NCBI RefSeq assembly: GCF_006974145.1
Contig: NZ_CP039456.1
Location: 372,001 to 436,000 of the forward strand
Direction of reading: 5' to 3'
Origin: Changchengzhania lutea
Lineage (GTDB): Bacteria > Bacteroidota > Bacteroidia > Flavobacteriales > Flavobacteriaceae
DNA: 64,000 nt
This document shows positions 52,588 to 62,254 of the stretch, piece after piece. Each line of letters begins with the position of its first letter. Position 1 is the stretch's first letter. The notes under the pieces are model-generated. The model did not search any database. It saw only the letters and a list, made by a program, of their open reading frames with translations, and was not told the origin of the DNA. The position numbers and the translations under genes were made by a program.

Positions 52588-53736
52588 ATGAACTCGACCT
52601 TGACCTTCTTCTTGAATACTAGAAAAAAGACAGAAGACTTGTGCAGACCGCTGGAAATTGAGGATTTTACTCCCCAATCGGCTGTATTTGCAAGTCCTCC
52701 AAAATGGCATATCGCACATACCACATGGTTTTTTGAAGAAATGATCTTAAAAAAATATGTTTCTAATTACAAACCCTTTGATGATAGTTTTGGGTATTTA
52801 TTCAACAGTTACTATAATAGTCTAGGAGACCGCATAGAACGCGGTCATAGAGGTTTGATTACAAGACCAAATATTGAAACTGTTTTTGAATACAGAGCCT
52901 ATGTTGATAAGGCTATGACTGCTTTATTAAACATGTCTGAATCCGAAGCGATTAAAAAACTCACGATATTAGGGGTCCATCATGAACAACAGCATCAAGA
53001 ACTGTTACTTACCGATTTAAAATACACCTTCTCAAAAAACCCTATCAATCCCAAATATGTCGAGACAAATTTGGTTGAAGATACCTATATTCATTCTGGA
53101 TGGGTTGACGTGAATGAAGGTATTTATGAGATAGGACATGCTACAGATAACTTTGCGTTTGACAACGAATTAGGCCGTCACAGAGTGTTTTCAGAACCCT
53201 TTCAAATATCAAAATCCTTAGTAACAAATGGAGATTATATAGATTTTATTAACGACGGAGGTTATGAGAATTCTAAATATTGGCTGGATGACGGTTGGCA
53301 TTGGCTTCTAGAAAATAAAATCAAGCACCCATTATATTGGAAACAAAAAAATGACCAATGGCACCATTATACCTTGTCGGGCATAGCATCGATTAAAGAG
53401 GAGGCTATACTCGCTCATATTTCATTTTATGAAGCAACCGCATTTGCCAATTGGTCTAAATGTAGACTCCCTACAGAATTTGAATGGGAAATCGCGTCAA
53501 GCCAATTAGATTGGGGCAGGCGCTGGGAATGGACAAATTCGGCGTATTTACCTTATCCTAATTTTAAAATAGCAGAAGGCGCCGTTGGCGAATACAACGG
53601 TAAATTTATGATCAATCAAATGGTTTTGCGTGGGGCTTCCGTAGCCACTGCAAAACAACATAGTAGAAACACATATAGAAACTTTTTTACCCCAAATACA
53701 CAATGGCAATTCTCTGGAATCAGACTCGCGAAATAG
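52588..53736 (+). CDS. egtB: Ergothioneine-type sulfoxide synthase EgtB
   Basis: 382 residues. N-terminal DinB-like helical domain with HIAHTTWFFEE (near residue 41) and HHEQQHQELL (near 130), the latter giving the iron motif HxxxHxE. C-terminal FGE-sulfatase fold (YEIGHATDNFAFDNELGRH, ATAFANWSKCRLPTEFEWE, ending NTQWQFSGIRLAK). Joins a thiol to N-trimethylhistidine with O2 and non-haem iron. Cys or gamma-Glu-Cys preference cannot be read. First gene of a four-gene operon. Confidence 0.92.
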   Translation: MNSTLTFFLNTRKKTEDLCRPLEIEDFTPQSAVFASPPKWHIAHTTWFFEEMILKKYVSNYKPFDDSFGYLFNSYYNSLGDRIERGHRGLITRPNIETVFEYRAYVDKAMTALLNMSESEAIKKLTILGVHHEQQHQELLLTDLKYTFSKNPINPKYVETNLVEDTYIHSGWVDVNEGIYEIGHATDNFAFDNELGRHRVFSEPFQISKSLVTNGDYIDFINDGGYENSKYWLDDGWHWLLENKIKHPLYWKQKNDQWHHYTLSGIASIKEEAILAHISFYEATAFANWSKCRLPTEFEWEIASSQLDWGRRWEWTNSAYLPYPNFKIAEGAVGEYNGKFMINQMVLRGASVATAKQHSRNTYRNFFTPNTQWQFSGIRLAK

Positions 53737-54686
53737 CAATTAACGACAGTTTAAGGTTAGATGTAGATCAAGGCTTAAGTGCCCAATCAAAATTCTTATC
53801 TTCCAAGTATTTCTATAACGAAAAAGGTGATGCCTTGTTTGTTAAAATCATGAATCTCCCTGAATATTATTTAACCAGGGCAGAATTCGACATATTTCAA
53901 AATCAAACCGAAGCTTTAATCAAAGCTTTGAAAATTGATAAAGAGATTGAATTTGATCTCATAGAGTTAGGCGCTGGAGATGGTACTAAAACCAAGGAAC
54001 TTTTAAAATTATTGAAAACGAAACAATTTCAGTTTACCTATATTCCCATTGATATCTCCCAGAATGCCTTAGATAAACTTGAAATTTCCATAAATACGGA
54101 ACACCCTAATATTAATGTTCATCCAAAACGAGGCGATTATTTTCATGTATTAGAAGATTTAGCCACGTCTAAAAAACCAAAAGTAATTTTGTTTTTGGGT
54201 TCTAATATTGGTAACTTAAACGATGAGGAAGCGCACGTATTTATGGAAAATTTAGATCATGCTTTGCACTCTAGCGATAAATTAGTATTGGGTTTAGATC
54301 TTATAAAATCCGAAAATATAGTTCTACCGGCATATAATGATGCACAAGGTGTTACACGGGCTTTCAATATGAATCTTTTGGAACGGATAAATGAGGAACT
54401 TGATGCTGATTTTGATATAAGTTGTTTTGTGCATGAACCCGAGTACAATGAAAATGAAGGTATCGCTAGAAGTTATATTAAAAGCACAAAACCACAAACT
54501 GTTACCGTAAAAGCGCTTGATAAAACGTTCTTTTTTCGTGAAGGTGAATGCATACACACAGAAACATCTCGAAAATATAACGATGCTATATTGAATTCCA
54601 TATTGAAAAACACGAGTATGGAAATTACAGATAAACTCACAGATTCCAACAACTATTTTGCAGATTACATTTTGAATAAAACTTAA
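53703..54686 (+). CDS. egtD: Histidine N-alpha-methyltransferase EgtD
   Basis: 327 residues. FLSSKYFYNEKGDALFVKIMNLPEYYLTRAE and the SAM motif LIELGAGDGTKTKELL (near residue 88), FLGSNIGNL, GLDLIKSENIVLPAYND. Trimethylates histidine to hercynine, the substrate of EgtB. The ATG lies inside the end of egtB (34-nt overlap), and no later ATG precedes the conserved region, so this start is firm. Confidence 0.94.
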   Translation: MAILWNQTREIAINDSLRLDVDQGLSAQSKFLSSKYFYNEKGDALFVKIMNLPEYYLTRAEFDIFQNQTEALIKALKIDKEIEFDLIELGAGDGTKTKELLKLLKTKQFQFTYIPIDISQNALDKLEISINTEHPNINVHPKRGDYFHVLEDLATSKKPKVILFLGSNIGNLNDEEAHVFMENLDHALHSSDKLVLGLDLIKSENIVLPAYNDAQGVTRAFNMNLLERINEELDADFDISCFVHEPEYNENEGIARSYIKSTKPQTVTVKALDKTFFFREGECIHTETSRKYNDAILNSILKNTSMEITDKLTDSNNYFADYILNKT

Positions 54687-54688
54687 AT

Positions 54689-55363
54689 TTGGCAACAAAA
54701 ACTGAACATATCGGAATTTTAGGACTTGGCAGTAGAAGCACACAGTTTTATCTGGATATGCTAAATAAAAAATATCACGAAAAATATGGTGACTATCATA
54801 CATGTCCATTTATTCTCTATAATATCGATTTCAATAGTTTAAATAATTATTTACCAAATAAATTCAACAAGCTAACCCTAGCTCTAAATAAGCACTTAGA
54901 TGCCCTATTCAATTTACCCATAAAAATTTGTATTATCCCTAATATCACATTGCATGAAGCTTATGACTTTGGTGGTTTTGATTATAAGATACTACACCCC
55001 ATAACGCTTTGTATTAATTATTTAAAAAAACATCAAATTAAAAAAATCACCCTTTTCGGTTCGTTATACACCATGCAATCTGATTATATAACGTCTAAAC
55101 TTGCAGCAAAGGGTATTCAAGTATTCATACCTATTGAAGTTCATTTAAAAGAATTGGATACATTGCGAAAAAAAGCATACAACCGTTCTGAAACGCCATC
55201 TGACATGAACAGATATCACGATCTTTTGAATAAGTATAGTAATCATTCGCATGTGCTTTTAGCCTGTACAGAATTATCTATTTTATCACATCAAATTGAA
55301 AAAATAAACGTCATAGATATGGCAACGCTTCAAATAGATAAAGCTCTCAGCTTAATTAATTAA
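54689..55363 (+). CDS. Asp/Glu racemase-superfamily protein, first catalytic Cys absent
   Basis: 224 residues, TTG start 2 nt after egtD. IGILGLGSRSTQFYLD at the N-terminus and LLACTELSIL near residue 190 match the Asp/Glu racemase fold with its second Cys. At the first catalytic position the usual CNT is PNIT (IIPNITLHEAYDF), so the Cys is missing and two-base racemisation is unlikely. In the family, one-Cys members do other chemistry (e.g. decarboxylation, isomerisation). Operon position suggests a step around hercynine or its sulfur product; unproven. Confidence 0.75.
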   Translation: MATKTEHIGILGLGSRSTQFYLDMLNKKYHEKYGDYHTCPFILYNIDFNSLNNYLPNKFNKLTLALNKHLDALFNLPIKICIIPNITLHEAYDFGGFDYKILHPITLCINYLKKHQIKKITLFGSLYTMQSDYITSKLAAKGIQVFIPIEVHLKELDTLRKKAYNRSETPSDMNRYHDLLNKYSNHSHVLLACTELSILSHQIEKINVIDMATLQIDKALSLIN

Positions 55364-55404
55364 AATTGTCAAAAAAACATTAATAAAAATTTAAATCATA
55401 AACC

Positions 55405-56115
55405 ATGGGAACACCAGATTTTTCTAATTTAAAAGCTGTTTATGTAAACTGCACACTAAAGCAGTCACCTAATAAAAGTCATACAGCAGGCCTAATGAAT
55501 GTGTCTATGGAAATCATGAAAAAGGAAGGTGTTACTGTTGAACATATTAGGTTTGTAGATCATGATATAGCTTTTGGGGTCTACCCAGATATGACTGAGC
55601 ATGGCGCCTCTACAGATGAATGGCCAAAACTTTTTAAGCAGATTTTTGATGCTGATATTTTAATATTAGGCACCCCTATTTGGCTAGGAGAAAAATCATC
55701 GGTAGCTCAAAAATTTATTGAGCGCATGTACGCCATGAGCGGAAAAACAAATAACAAAGGCCAATATCTGTTTTATGATAAAGTAGCGGGCTGCGTAATT
55801 ACCGGTAATGAAGATGGTATAAAACACTGTGCCATGGGTATGCTATATGCTTTGCAACATGTGGGATATTCCATTCCGCCACAAGCAGATTGCGGATGGA
55901 TTGGCGAGGTTGGTCCAGGACCAAGTTATTTGGACAAAGAGAGTGATGCCGAAAATAACGAATTCACTAACCGCAACACCACGTTTATGACCTATAACTT
56001 ATTACATCTTGCCAATATGATAAAACAGCATGGAGGTTATTCAGCTTACGGTAATTCCAGAAAAGATTGGGATGATGGGAAACGTTGGAACTTTGAAAAC
56101 CCTGAGTATCGATAA
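55405..56115 (+). CDS. NAD(P)H-dependent FMN oxidoreductase / flavodoxin-fold protein
   Basis: 236 residues. Flavodoxin-like fold: VYVNCTLKQSPNKSHTAGLM (phosphate loop), LGTPIWLGEKSSVAQKFIERM, GCVITGNEDGIKHC, CGWIGEVGPGPSYLD. Groups with NADPH-dependent FMN reductases. Fourth gene of the egt operon (41-nt gap). It might supply electrons or cleave the C-S sulfoxide; no evidence beyond position. Confidence 0.85.
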   Translation: MGTPDFSNLKAVYVNCTLKQSPNKSHTAGLMNVSMEIMKKEGVTVEHIRFVDHDIAFGVYPDMTEHGASTDEWPKLFKQIFDADILILGTPIWLGEKSSVAQKFIERMYAMSGKTNNKGQYLFYDKVAGCVITGNEDGIKHCAMGMLYALQHVGYSIPPQADCGWIGEVGPGPSYLDKESDAENNEFTNRNTTFMTYNLLHLANMIKQHGGYSAYGNSRKDWDDGKRWNFENPEYR

Positions 56116-56234
56116 TGCTCGGTTCCTTAAAGTCAAGAGCCTTGTTGTTTAAAAGGTTTTTTTTAAGCGACATCTAGCATAATTCAATGACTCTTAATCA
56201 AAGTCGAAACGGATTTTTGTCTTTTTTTCTGTTA

Positions 56235-56574
56235 AACCTGAGTTCAACTCATAAATTTTTAACTGAACTCATCTTTACTTTTTGTGTTTAACCGAAAATG
56301 AGATAAAATTTGTCCAGATTAGACACTTTTTGAAAGGCATAGCATCGCTACGGATAAAAAAAGTAACGAAATATGGGCAGGTTTCGGACATTTTTTAGGA
56401 AATAGAAAAAGTCAAGATGAGTTCACTATCAATTAGTTATTAAAATCCTGCAAGGTTTGTTTTGCAATTCTAATACCTACAAGGTCAAAATAAGACCTTG
56501 CAGGATATGAAAAGAATTATTTGTTGTTGAAATACAAATTGTTAATTTTTTTGAATATGAATTGAACTCAGGTT
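56235..56574. repeat. Nested inverted repeats after the egt operon
   Basis: Outer arms AACCTGAGTTCAACTCATA (56235-56253) and its inverse (56556-56574); middle arms GAACTCATCTTTACTTTTT and AAAAAGTCAAGATGAGTTC (about 56265-56283, 56407-56425). The right part is repeat family B, copy 2. No gene anywhere in 56116-56685. Confidence 0.65.
56427..56574. repeat. Repeat family B, copy 2 (uninterrupted)
   Basis: 148 bp, inverted relative to 20138-20611. Contains TATCAATTAGTTATTAAAA, GACCTTGCAGGATATGAAAA and TTGTTGTTGA. Shows the sequence of the site that was hit by the MITE at 20272. Confidence 0.75.
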
Positions 56575-56685
56575 CTAAAGTCAATTTAAAAAAACCTGCT
56601 CAAGCGTTTTATCTCTTTATCATATACTTGATACAGATATGTTTAACATATTTCGACTAAACTTGAAAATTAGTTTACAAATTTA

Positions 56686-58422
56686 TTATTGATCATTCAG
56701 CATATTTAAAAAATGATGAAATGTTTTTTTTGTAATGCTCCAATCTGGTGGTTTAATATCTCCCCAAGCTTTAGGCGTATCTGACATGTTAAAATAATTG
56801 ACTCCCAAAACTTGAGTATTTTTATTCAACACTTTAGCAGCATCTTCTAGCCATTTTGTTTGATAATCCTCAGGCCCTTTCACACCAAACTCGGTTATAA
56901 AAAGTGGTTTATCTATAAATTTTAGGCGTTTGGACTTGAGATTAAAAATAGTTGAAAATGATAATTGTTTATTGGGATCTGTAATATTTTTATCTGGTAA
57001 GCCATAAATAGCCATACTCATAATGTCAACCACATCATTCCCGGGATACCATTCAATAGAGCCCCTATCTCCAGCCGGTCCCCACACCCGCTTTATATTT
57101 GCCGGAAATGCCCCCTTAAACATCATAAAATAGCGGTAGGACTTTATATATGTAATCGGATCTTGACTCTGCCAAGGATAACGTGTAATTGGGATTTCCA
57201 TTTCATGGGCATATCTTAAATACACTTTCCGTTCTGTATTTAGGATTATTGCATATAGTTTTTCGATCTCACTATCGTACATACCTTCGGTTACGTGTTG
57301 AAGGACATTTAAATCATCATCTTTTCCTGGAATTCGAAAGGGCTCAAATGTGACTATGACATCATGATTTCGTTTTATTACTTTATCAAAATCAAGTTGA
57401 AAACTTCCATTGTTCAAACTAGAAAAATCAACAAAGAGATGCTCAACAGAAACAGCTAATTCATTATTAAGTAAATTTTGTGGGTCGTATAACCCTATCT
57501 CTAATTTACTCTCAATTGTATCTTTCTTGATAATTCGCGGTCTCTTAAAATTATCGGAAGAATAGATTACTTTCCTCTCTTTTTCAATGTGCTTGCTTAT
57601 GGAGGCCACTAGATTGGCATCAATAGAATCATTGAAGTTGTTATTTGAGCCAAAAACAAAGATTGGTTTATCTAAGAATCTGAGTCTATGAAGCCTTCTT
57701 ATCAAATCATATTTAATAGAACGGTGTTTAGGATAAGCATCCAATTTTTCTTCAGAATCATTTTTCAATATAACCGAGGCCGCATCTACACTCTTATCGC
57801 CAGGGTAATATTCCAAAACACCAGGATACCCAGAGGGCCCCCATAGGTATTTCACTTGAGGAGCATATTTTTGGCATAACGATACTAAATATTCGGAGGC
57901 CTTAATGTACTCACTTACATAACCTTGCCAAGGATAGCGTTTGTAGGGTACTTCTATTTCTGGGTTTAGCCTAAAATATACATTCGGACGCTTATTAACT
58001 ATGGTCGTGCATAATGTTTTAATAACCTCATCATATTTACCTGAATACAAGTCTGCCATTTGATTTTTTCTATATGCCAAAAACATATTGGAACCCCAAG
58101 TTTCTATAGTTATAATTAGAGGAATAGTATCATTACTAAATTTCTTCACCTCAACCTTGTCAAAAATAATTCCATTTGGTTGTGCCAATTTGAGATTATA
58201 GTGGTAATACAAATCAATTAATCGATTTTTATCCAGATCTTTAAATGAAAATACGGCTAAAACTGGAGATGATTCTGTTTTTTCGAATTTATTGCTGAAT
58301 CGAATTGTGAGTAAGTCTTTTACAAGACTTTTATGCCTTATTACAAACGGTAAGGTTATAATTGTAACAATCACAATAATTATTATAACTACTTTCTTAT
58401 ATGAAAACGGTTTTTGAATCAT
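56686..58422 (-). CDS. Membrane-anchored tandem GH26-like (beta-mannanase type) protein
   Basis: 578 residues, one N-terminal membrane helix. Two homologous halves. C-terminal half: YLRYAHEMEIPITRYPWQ with the acid/base Glu (~407), RVWGPAGDRGSIEWYPGNDVVD and the nucleophile in FITEFG (~511). N-terminal half: YFRLNPEIEVPYKRYPWQ (Glu ~155), YLWGPSGYPGVLEYYPGDKSVD, but IFVFGSN (~257) in place of the nucleophile loop. So the second half looks active, the first degenerate. Ends 8 nt after the LTA-synthase-like gene; probably acts on an exopolysaccharide or envelope glycan. Confidence 0.82.
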   Translation of the reverse strand: MIQKPFSYKKVVIIIIVIVTIITLPFVIRHKSLVKDLLTIRFSNKFEKTESSPVLAVFSFKDLDKNRLIDLYYHYNLKLAQPNGIIFDKVEVKKFSNDTIPLIITIETWGSNMFLAYRKNQMADLYSGKYDEVIKTLCTTIVNKRPNVYFRLNPEIEVPYKRYPWQGYVSEYIKASEYLVSLCQKYAPQVKYLWGPSGYPGVLEYYPGDKSVDAASVILKNDSEEKLDAYPKHRSIKYDLIRRLHRLRFLDKPIFVFGSNNNFNDSIDANLVASISKHIEKERKVIYSSDNFKRPRIIKKDTIESKLEIGLYDPQNLLNNELAVSVEHLFVDFSSLNNGSFQLDFDKVIKRNHDVIVTFEPFRIPGKDDDLNVLQHVTEGMYDSEIEKLYAIILNTERKVYLRYAHEMEIPITRYPWQSQDPITYIKSYRYFMMFKGAFPANIKRVWGPAGDRGSIEWYPGNDVVDIMSMAIYGLPDKNITDPNKQLSFSTIFNLKSKRLKFIDKPLFITEFGVKGPEDYQTKWLEDAAKVLNKNTQVLGVNYFNMSDTPKAWGDIKPPDWSITKKTFHHFLNMLNDQ

Positions 58423-58430
58423 AAGTCATT

Positions 58431-60947
58431 TCACATTGGGTTCTTATCCAATAATTTTTGTTTTACAAATTTATCTTGATATTGAATCCATGACGCGATA
58501 CGTATTCTAGCTTTATTTATTTCGGCTTTTGAAATTTTTTCAAACAAGTTATTCTTTTCATATGGATCTGTTTTTAAATCAAAAACCTCGATAGATTTGG
58601 TTGTTTCATTAAAAATGTATTTGATATCGTTCTTTCTATATCCAAACAAATGATCTGACCATGGTGCAAAGAAAAATGCTTCATTAGACTCCGTTAAAGT
58701 TAAATCTCTACCTTGCCATTCTGCAGGAATATCTAGACCTAGAATGGATAGGGTTGTAGAACTCACATCTTTAATAGACGCTATATCGCTGCGCCTTTCT
58801 CCTTTAAAAATCTCTGGGTTTATATAATACAATGGAATTCTTACATTCTCCTCATGAATAGAACTGGCATGTCCATAAAAATCATGTTGCCCAAAAGCCT
58901 CTCCATGGTCGCCGACTACAACCACTAATGTTGATTCATATAAATTTTTGTCTTTCAGAATTTGTAAAATATCACCGACAAGTTTGTCATTATATTTTAT
59001 AATATTTAAGTACCGATTTAATTCTATATGATTCACGCCAAAATTTTCTTCTTTATGTGAGAAAAAATATGGATAATGACCTTGAGCAGTCCATATCATC
59101 GAGAAAAAATTTTCTGATTTATTTTCATCAAGAAATACTTTGAAACGCTTTGAAAGGCAGGCGTCATCAATAGCGTCACCATCGTTGTAAGAATCTTGCT
59201 TAAATTGTTGATTGCAACTTATGGTAGAAAAGTCTTCTATGATATCAAAACCCCTAAAATTCAAATACTCAATACCACTTAGCCAATTAAAATTAGCTGA
59301 GGAAAAAAAGGACGTATGATACCCATTATTTTTTAATATTAAGGGTAAGGATGCATGATTAAAATCTGGTTTTTCTTCTGTTATACTTTTGTAAGAAACA
59401 TATGGATAAATTGACCCTAACAGGGACACCATAGACTTATTTGTAGCTGGAGCATGTGCATAAGCATTATTAAAAATCAATGCTTCTTTAGCGTAACTAC
59501 TAATATTAGGTGTAATATTATATTTCCCACCATAATCGTCAAAGTAATTAGATCCTGTTGATTCTAGTACTACGTATAGTACATTTTTAATATGATGATT
59601 TTTATATTTATTTTCATCAATTCCTATAGTGTCACTAAGGTTTGGAATAAACATTTTATTCTCTTCTGAAAGTTCCATCGTGAAAAATGATGTATTCTGA
59701 TTGTTTGAAACTAAGGAAGTAGACATCGCTATAATTGCATTATCAGTTTTTCCTCTATTAGTAAAGTTATCCATTGTTAAAGTATTTACTAATAACAAGC
59801 CCGTAGCTAGAATTGTTATTGCAATAGCTATATATTTTAAGTAGCGATGCTTTTTAATGATAATAGAAGCATATTGTAAAATCCTAGATAACACCAATAC
59901 AGATAAGCCCAAAACTATAAAGTTAAAAACTAATTTTAAAGATGAATTTTCTTGCATAAGAGTTACGGCATATTCACTTCCTAAAACATCGGAATAATAG
60001 AACCATTCGTAATTAAAAGGTCGCCCTAAGTATCTAACAGTGGTTATATTGGTAAAAGCTATAATAGTTGAAAGCACTATTAAAATAACAAAAATGATAT
60101 ACAGCCATTTTCTTATTATTTTTTTCTTCGCTAATAATGAAATTAATCCTGTAAACACTACAGTTATAATTGTAATGTATAATAAATCACTTAAACTAGC
60201 TTTAAACAGTTTTACAAAATTGTATGGGTTAATTAATAACGATTTAGGATTTAATCTAATAATTTCGGTACGCGCAATAACGTGGATTAAGTAAGCGCTC
60301 AATCCAATTATTAAAGTTTTATGCACTAACGGAACTTGATTAGTATCCTTAAACCAAAATACTACAACTACATAAATGATTAATAAGATAGCAAGTAATC
60401 CTAAAAAAAATAACCACCCATTTTGGACTATTATGGACTCTTTATTGTTAATAGTTTTAATATAATTAGCTACTACACGAACTGGTGTTTCATCTAAAAA
60501 AGTCAGGACTTCTCCACTTCTCCAATCCCAGATATCTTGATAAGTTCCAGATTTATTTTTAGTAATCCAAAAGCCGTAATTTACATGCGCCCCTTCGGGC
60601 ATCATTATAGACACTTTAAATGTATTTTCGCTACCTAATGCCATCGTGCTTATAAGTCTACCGTCTGATAACTCTGTTTTTTCATTCCAAGAAAGTATTT
60701 CAGTATTTGAAAAATTTTCGGAATACCATATAAAATTGACAGCGCCTGATTTGGAAGCATGATAAATAATTTGCTTTGTAACCAACTTCGTTTGTGGTAA
60801 AGTGTCTGAATTGGATGGTGTTTTTTGTATAACCGAAAATGCGCTAGTAGGAGTCCCTGGAATTTTATTAGCAAAAGCAAAATTACAGCTACCAAGAATT
60901 ATTAGTATGCCATAAAAATAAGAGCGTATTTTTTTAAATTGTAGCAA
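58431..60947 (-). CDS. LTA-synthase-like phosphotransferase (sulfatase superfamily)
   Basis: 838 residues. Signal peptide, a ~140-residue beta-rich exported domain (MPEGAHVNYGFWITKNKSG), about six membrane helices (residues ~175-395), then the alkaline-phosphatase-fold domain: metal Glu in VVLESTGSN (~462), nucleophile Thr in APATNKSM (~502), VVVGDHGEAFGQHDFYGHA (~679). The Thr nucleophile points to transfer of phosphoglycerol or phosphoethanolamine, not sulfate hydrolysis. Pairs with the GH26-like gene. The extra N-terminal domain is unusual for LtaS. Confidence 0.85.
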   Translation of the reverse strand: MLQFKKIRSYFYGILIILGSCNFAFANKIPGTPTSAFSVIQKTPSNSDTLPQTKLVTKQIIYHASKSGAVNFIWYSENFSNTEILSWNEKTELSDGRLISTMALGSENTFKVSIMMPEGAHVNYGFWITKNKSGTYQDIWDWRSGEVLTFLDETPVRVVANYIKTINNKESIIVQNGWLFFLGLLAILLIIYVVVVFWFKDTNQVPLVHKTLIIGLSAYLIHVIARTEIIRLNPKSLLINPYNFVKLFKASLSDLLYITIITVVFTGLISLLAKKKIIRKWLYIIFVILIVLSTIIAFTNITTVRYLGRPFNYEWFYYSDVLGSEYAVTLMQENSSLKLVFNFIVLGLSVLVLSRILQYASIIIKKHRYLKYIAIAITILATGLLLVNTLTMDNFTNRGKTDNAIIAMSTSLVSNNQNTSFFTMELSEENKMFIPNLSDTIGIDENKYKNHHIKNVLYVVLESTGSNYFDDYGGKYNITPNISSYAKEALIFNNAYAHAPATNKSMVSLLGSIYPYVSYKSITEEKPDFNHASLPLILKNNGYHTSFFSSANFNWLSGIEYLNFRGFDIIEDFSTISCNQQFKQDSYNDGDAIDDACLSKRFKVFLDENKSENFFSMIWTAQGHYPYFFSHKEENFGVNHIELNRYLNIIKYNDKLVGDILQILKDKNLYESTLVVVVGDHGEAFGQHDFYGHASSIHEENVRIPLYYINPEIFKGERRSDIASIKDVSSTTLSILGLDIPAEWQGRDLTLTESNEAFFFAPWSDHLFGYRKNDIKYIFNETTKSIEVFDLKTDPYEKNNLFEKISKAEINKARIRIASWIQYQDKFVKQKLLDKNPM

Positions 60948-61009
60948 TCGACTTCATTTAAAATTGATTCATATAGACGAATCTAATCTATTTCCTAAAT
61001 AAATCAAAA

Positions 61010-62254
61010 TCAAGACGATGAACGAAGATTTTTCTCCTCAATCCATCGGCTCATAAATTTAGTACTTTGCATACTTTGATGCTGTAACATCTGACCTATA
61101 AAATTATTTAAACGATTTTCAGTTAACTGTTTAATTCCATTTTCCTGAGCTTTTGTAAATATCTGTTGAAATTGCTTTTGTGAAAATCGATTATTCACTA
61201 CTTGAAAACCATTTGATTGAGAGGCTTCCCAAACATCCGCATCTTCATATAATTTAATCGCATGATTAGCAAATTCTAATGGATTATCTTCAATAAATCC
61301 ATTCGCCTCCATCTCTCCAAACATGCCTTCTGCACCAATACGCGTAGTGACGCACGGTGTGCCATTTTTCATGGCATCAATCAACTTTCCCTTTAAACCT
61401 GCTCCGAATCTTATGGGTGCTAAACATACTTTCGCCATTTGCATGACAGCATTAACATCTTCAGTAAATCCTTTTATTAAAAACCCTTCTTTGTTGTTAT
61501 GAAGTTGACTCACTTTTTGTGTGGCATATGCACCATAAATATGCAACTTAGCTTGGGGTGTTTTTTTTCTGATTAATGGCCAAATGGTTTCTTTTAAATA
61601 TAGAACCGCATTATAATTGGGCTCGTGCAAAAAGTTCCCTATGGTTATAAAATGTTCTCGATTTTCAAATTTTGGAAGTATCTTGATATCGTTTTTAGAA
61701 ATAGAATCGATCATAAATGGTAAATAAAGCAATAGTGATTCATCCACTTTAAAATGATGCTGTAAAATTTCCATTTCGGCTTCAGAAATTATTAAACTTA
61801 AGTCACTTCGATAAATACTGGCAATTTCACGCTTTGCGGTATCACTAAACAAATACGAATTATCAAATGGCTTACCATCCTTAAAAGCTTGCTGCCTCCC
61901 TTTTCGTAATCCATGCAAATCTTCAGTATCTAAAATGCGTAAGGCCTTTGGGCAATGTTCCGCAACCCGCCATCCAAATTGTTCTTCCATCATAAACCGA
62001 TCGAACACGACAACATCTGGATTTAGCACTTTTATAAAATCATCAAAGCTTGAATCATTGAGCGCAATCGACTCTTGATTTACGTTTTCACTTTCTAAAT
62101 CAAAAGCATTTTGCGTTTTAGCACAAGGGCTTGCAAAGGTTATTTTATAATTTTGGGATTGAAAGACAGCAATCAACTGCATCATCCTGCTACCCGCAGC
62201 AGAACTTTTTGGCTCCGGCCATACAAAACCTATGATTAAAAGTGTTTTTGTCAC
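61010..62254 (-). CDS. Glycosyltransferase, GT4-like (GT-B fold)
   Basis: 414 residues. GFVWPEPKSSAAGSRMMQLI at the start, a C-terminal Rossmann half with TIGNFLHEPNYNAVLYL, LHIYGAYATQ, IKGFTEDVNAVMQMAKVCLAPIRFGAGLKGKLIDAMKNGTPCVTTRIGAEGM, and the EX7E-type region. Transfers a sugar from a nucleotide donor; substrate unknown. 62 nt upstream of the LTA-synthase-like gene, so possibly part of the same envelope polysaccharide operon. Confidence 0.88.
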   Translation of the reverse strand: MTKTLLIIGFVWPEPKSSAAGSRMMQLIAVFQSQNYKITFASPCAKTQNAFDLESENVNQESIALNDSSFDDFIKVLNPDVVVFDRFMMEEQFGWRVAEHCPKALRILDTEDLHGLRKGRQQAFKDGKPFDNSYLFSDTAKREIASIYRSDLSLIISEAEMEILQHHFKVDESLLLYLPFMIDSISKNDIKILPKFENREHFITIGNFLHEPNYNAVLYLKETIWPLIRKKTPQAKLHIYGAYATQKVSQLHNNKEGFLIKGFTEDVNAVMQMAKVCLAPIRFGAGLKGKLIDAMKNGTPCVTTRIGAEGMFGEMEANGFIEDNPLEFANHAIKLYEDADVWEASQSNGFQVVNNRFSQKQFQQIFTKAQENGIKQLTENRLNNFIGQMLQHQSMQSTKFMSRWIEEKNLRSSS

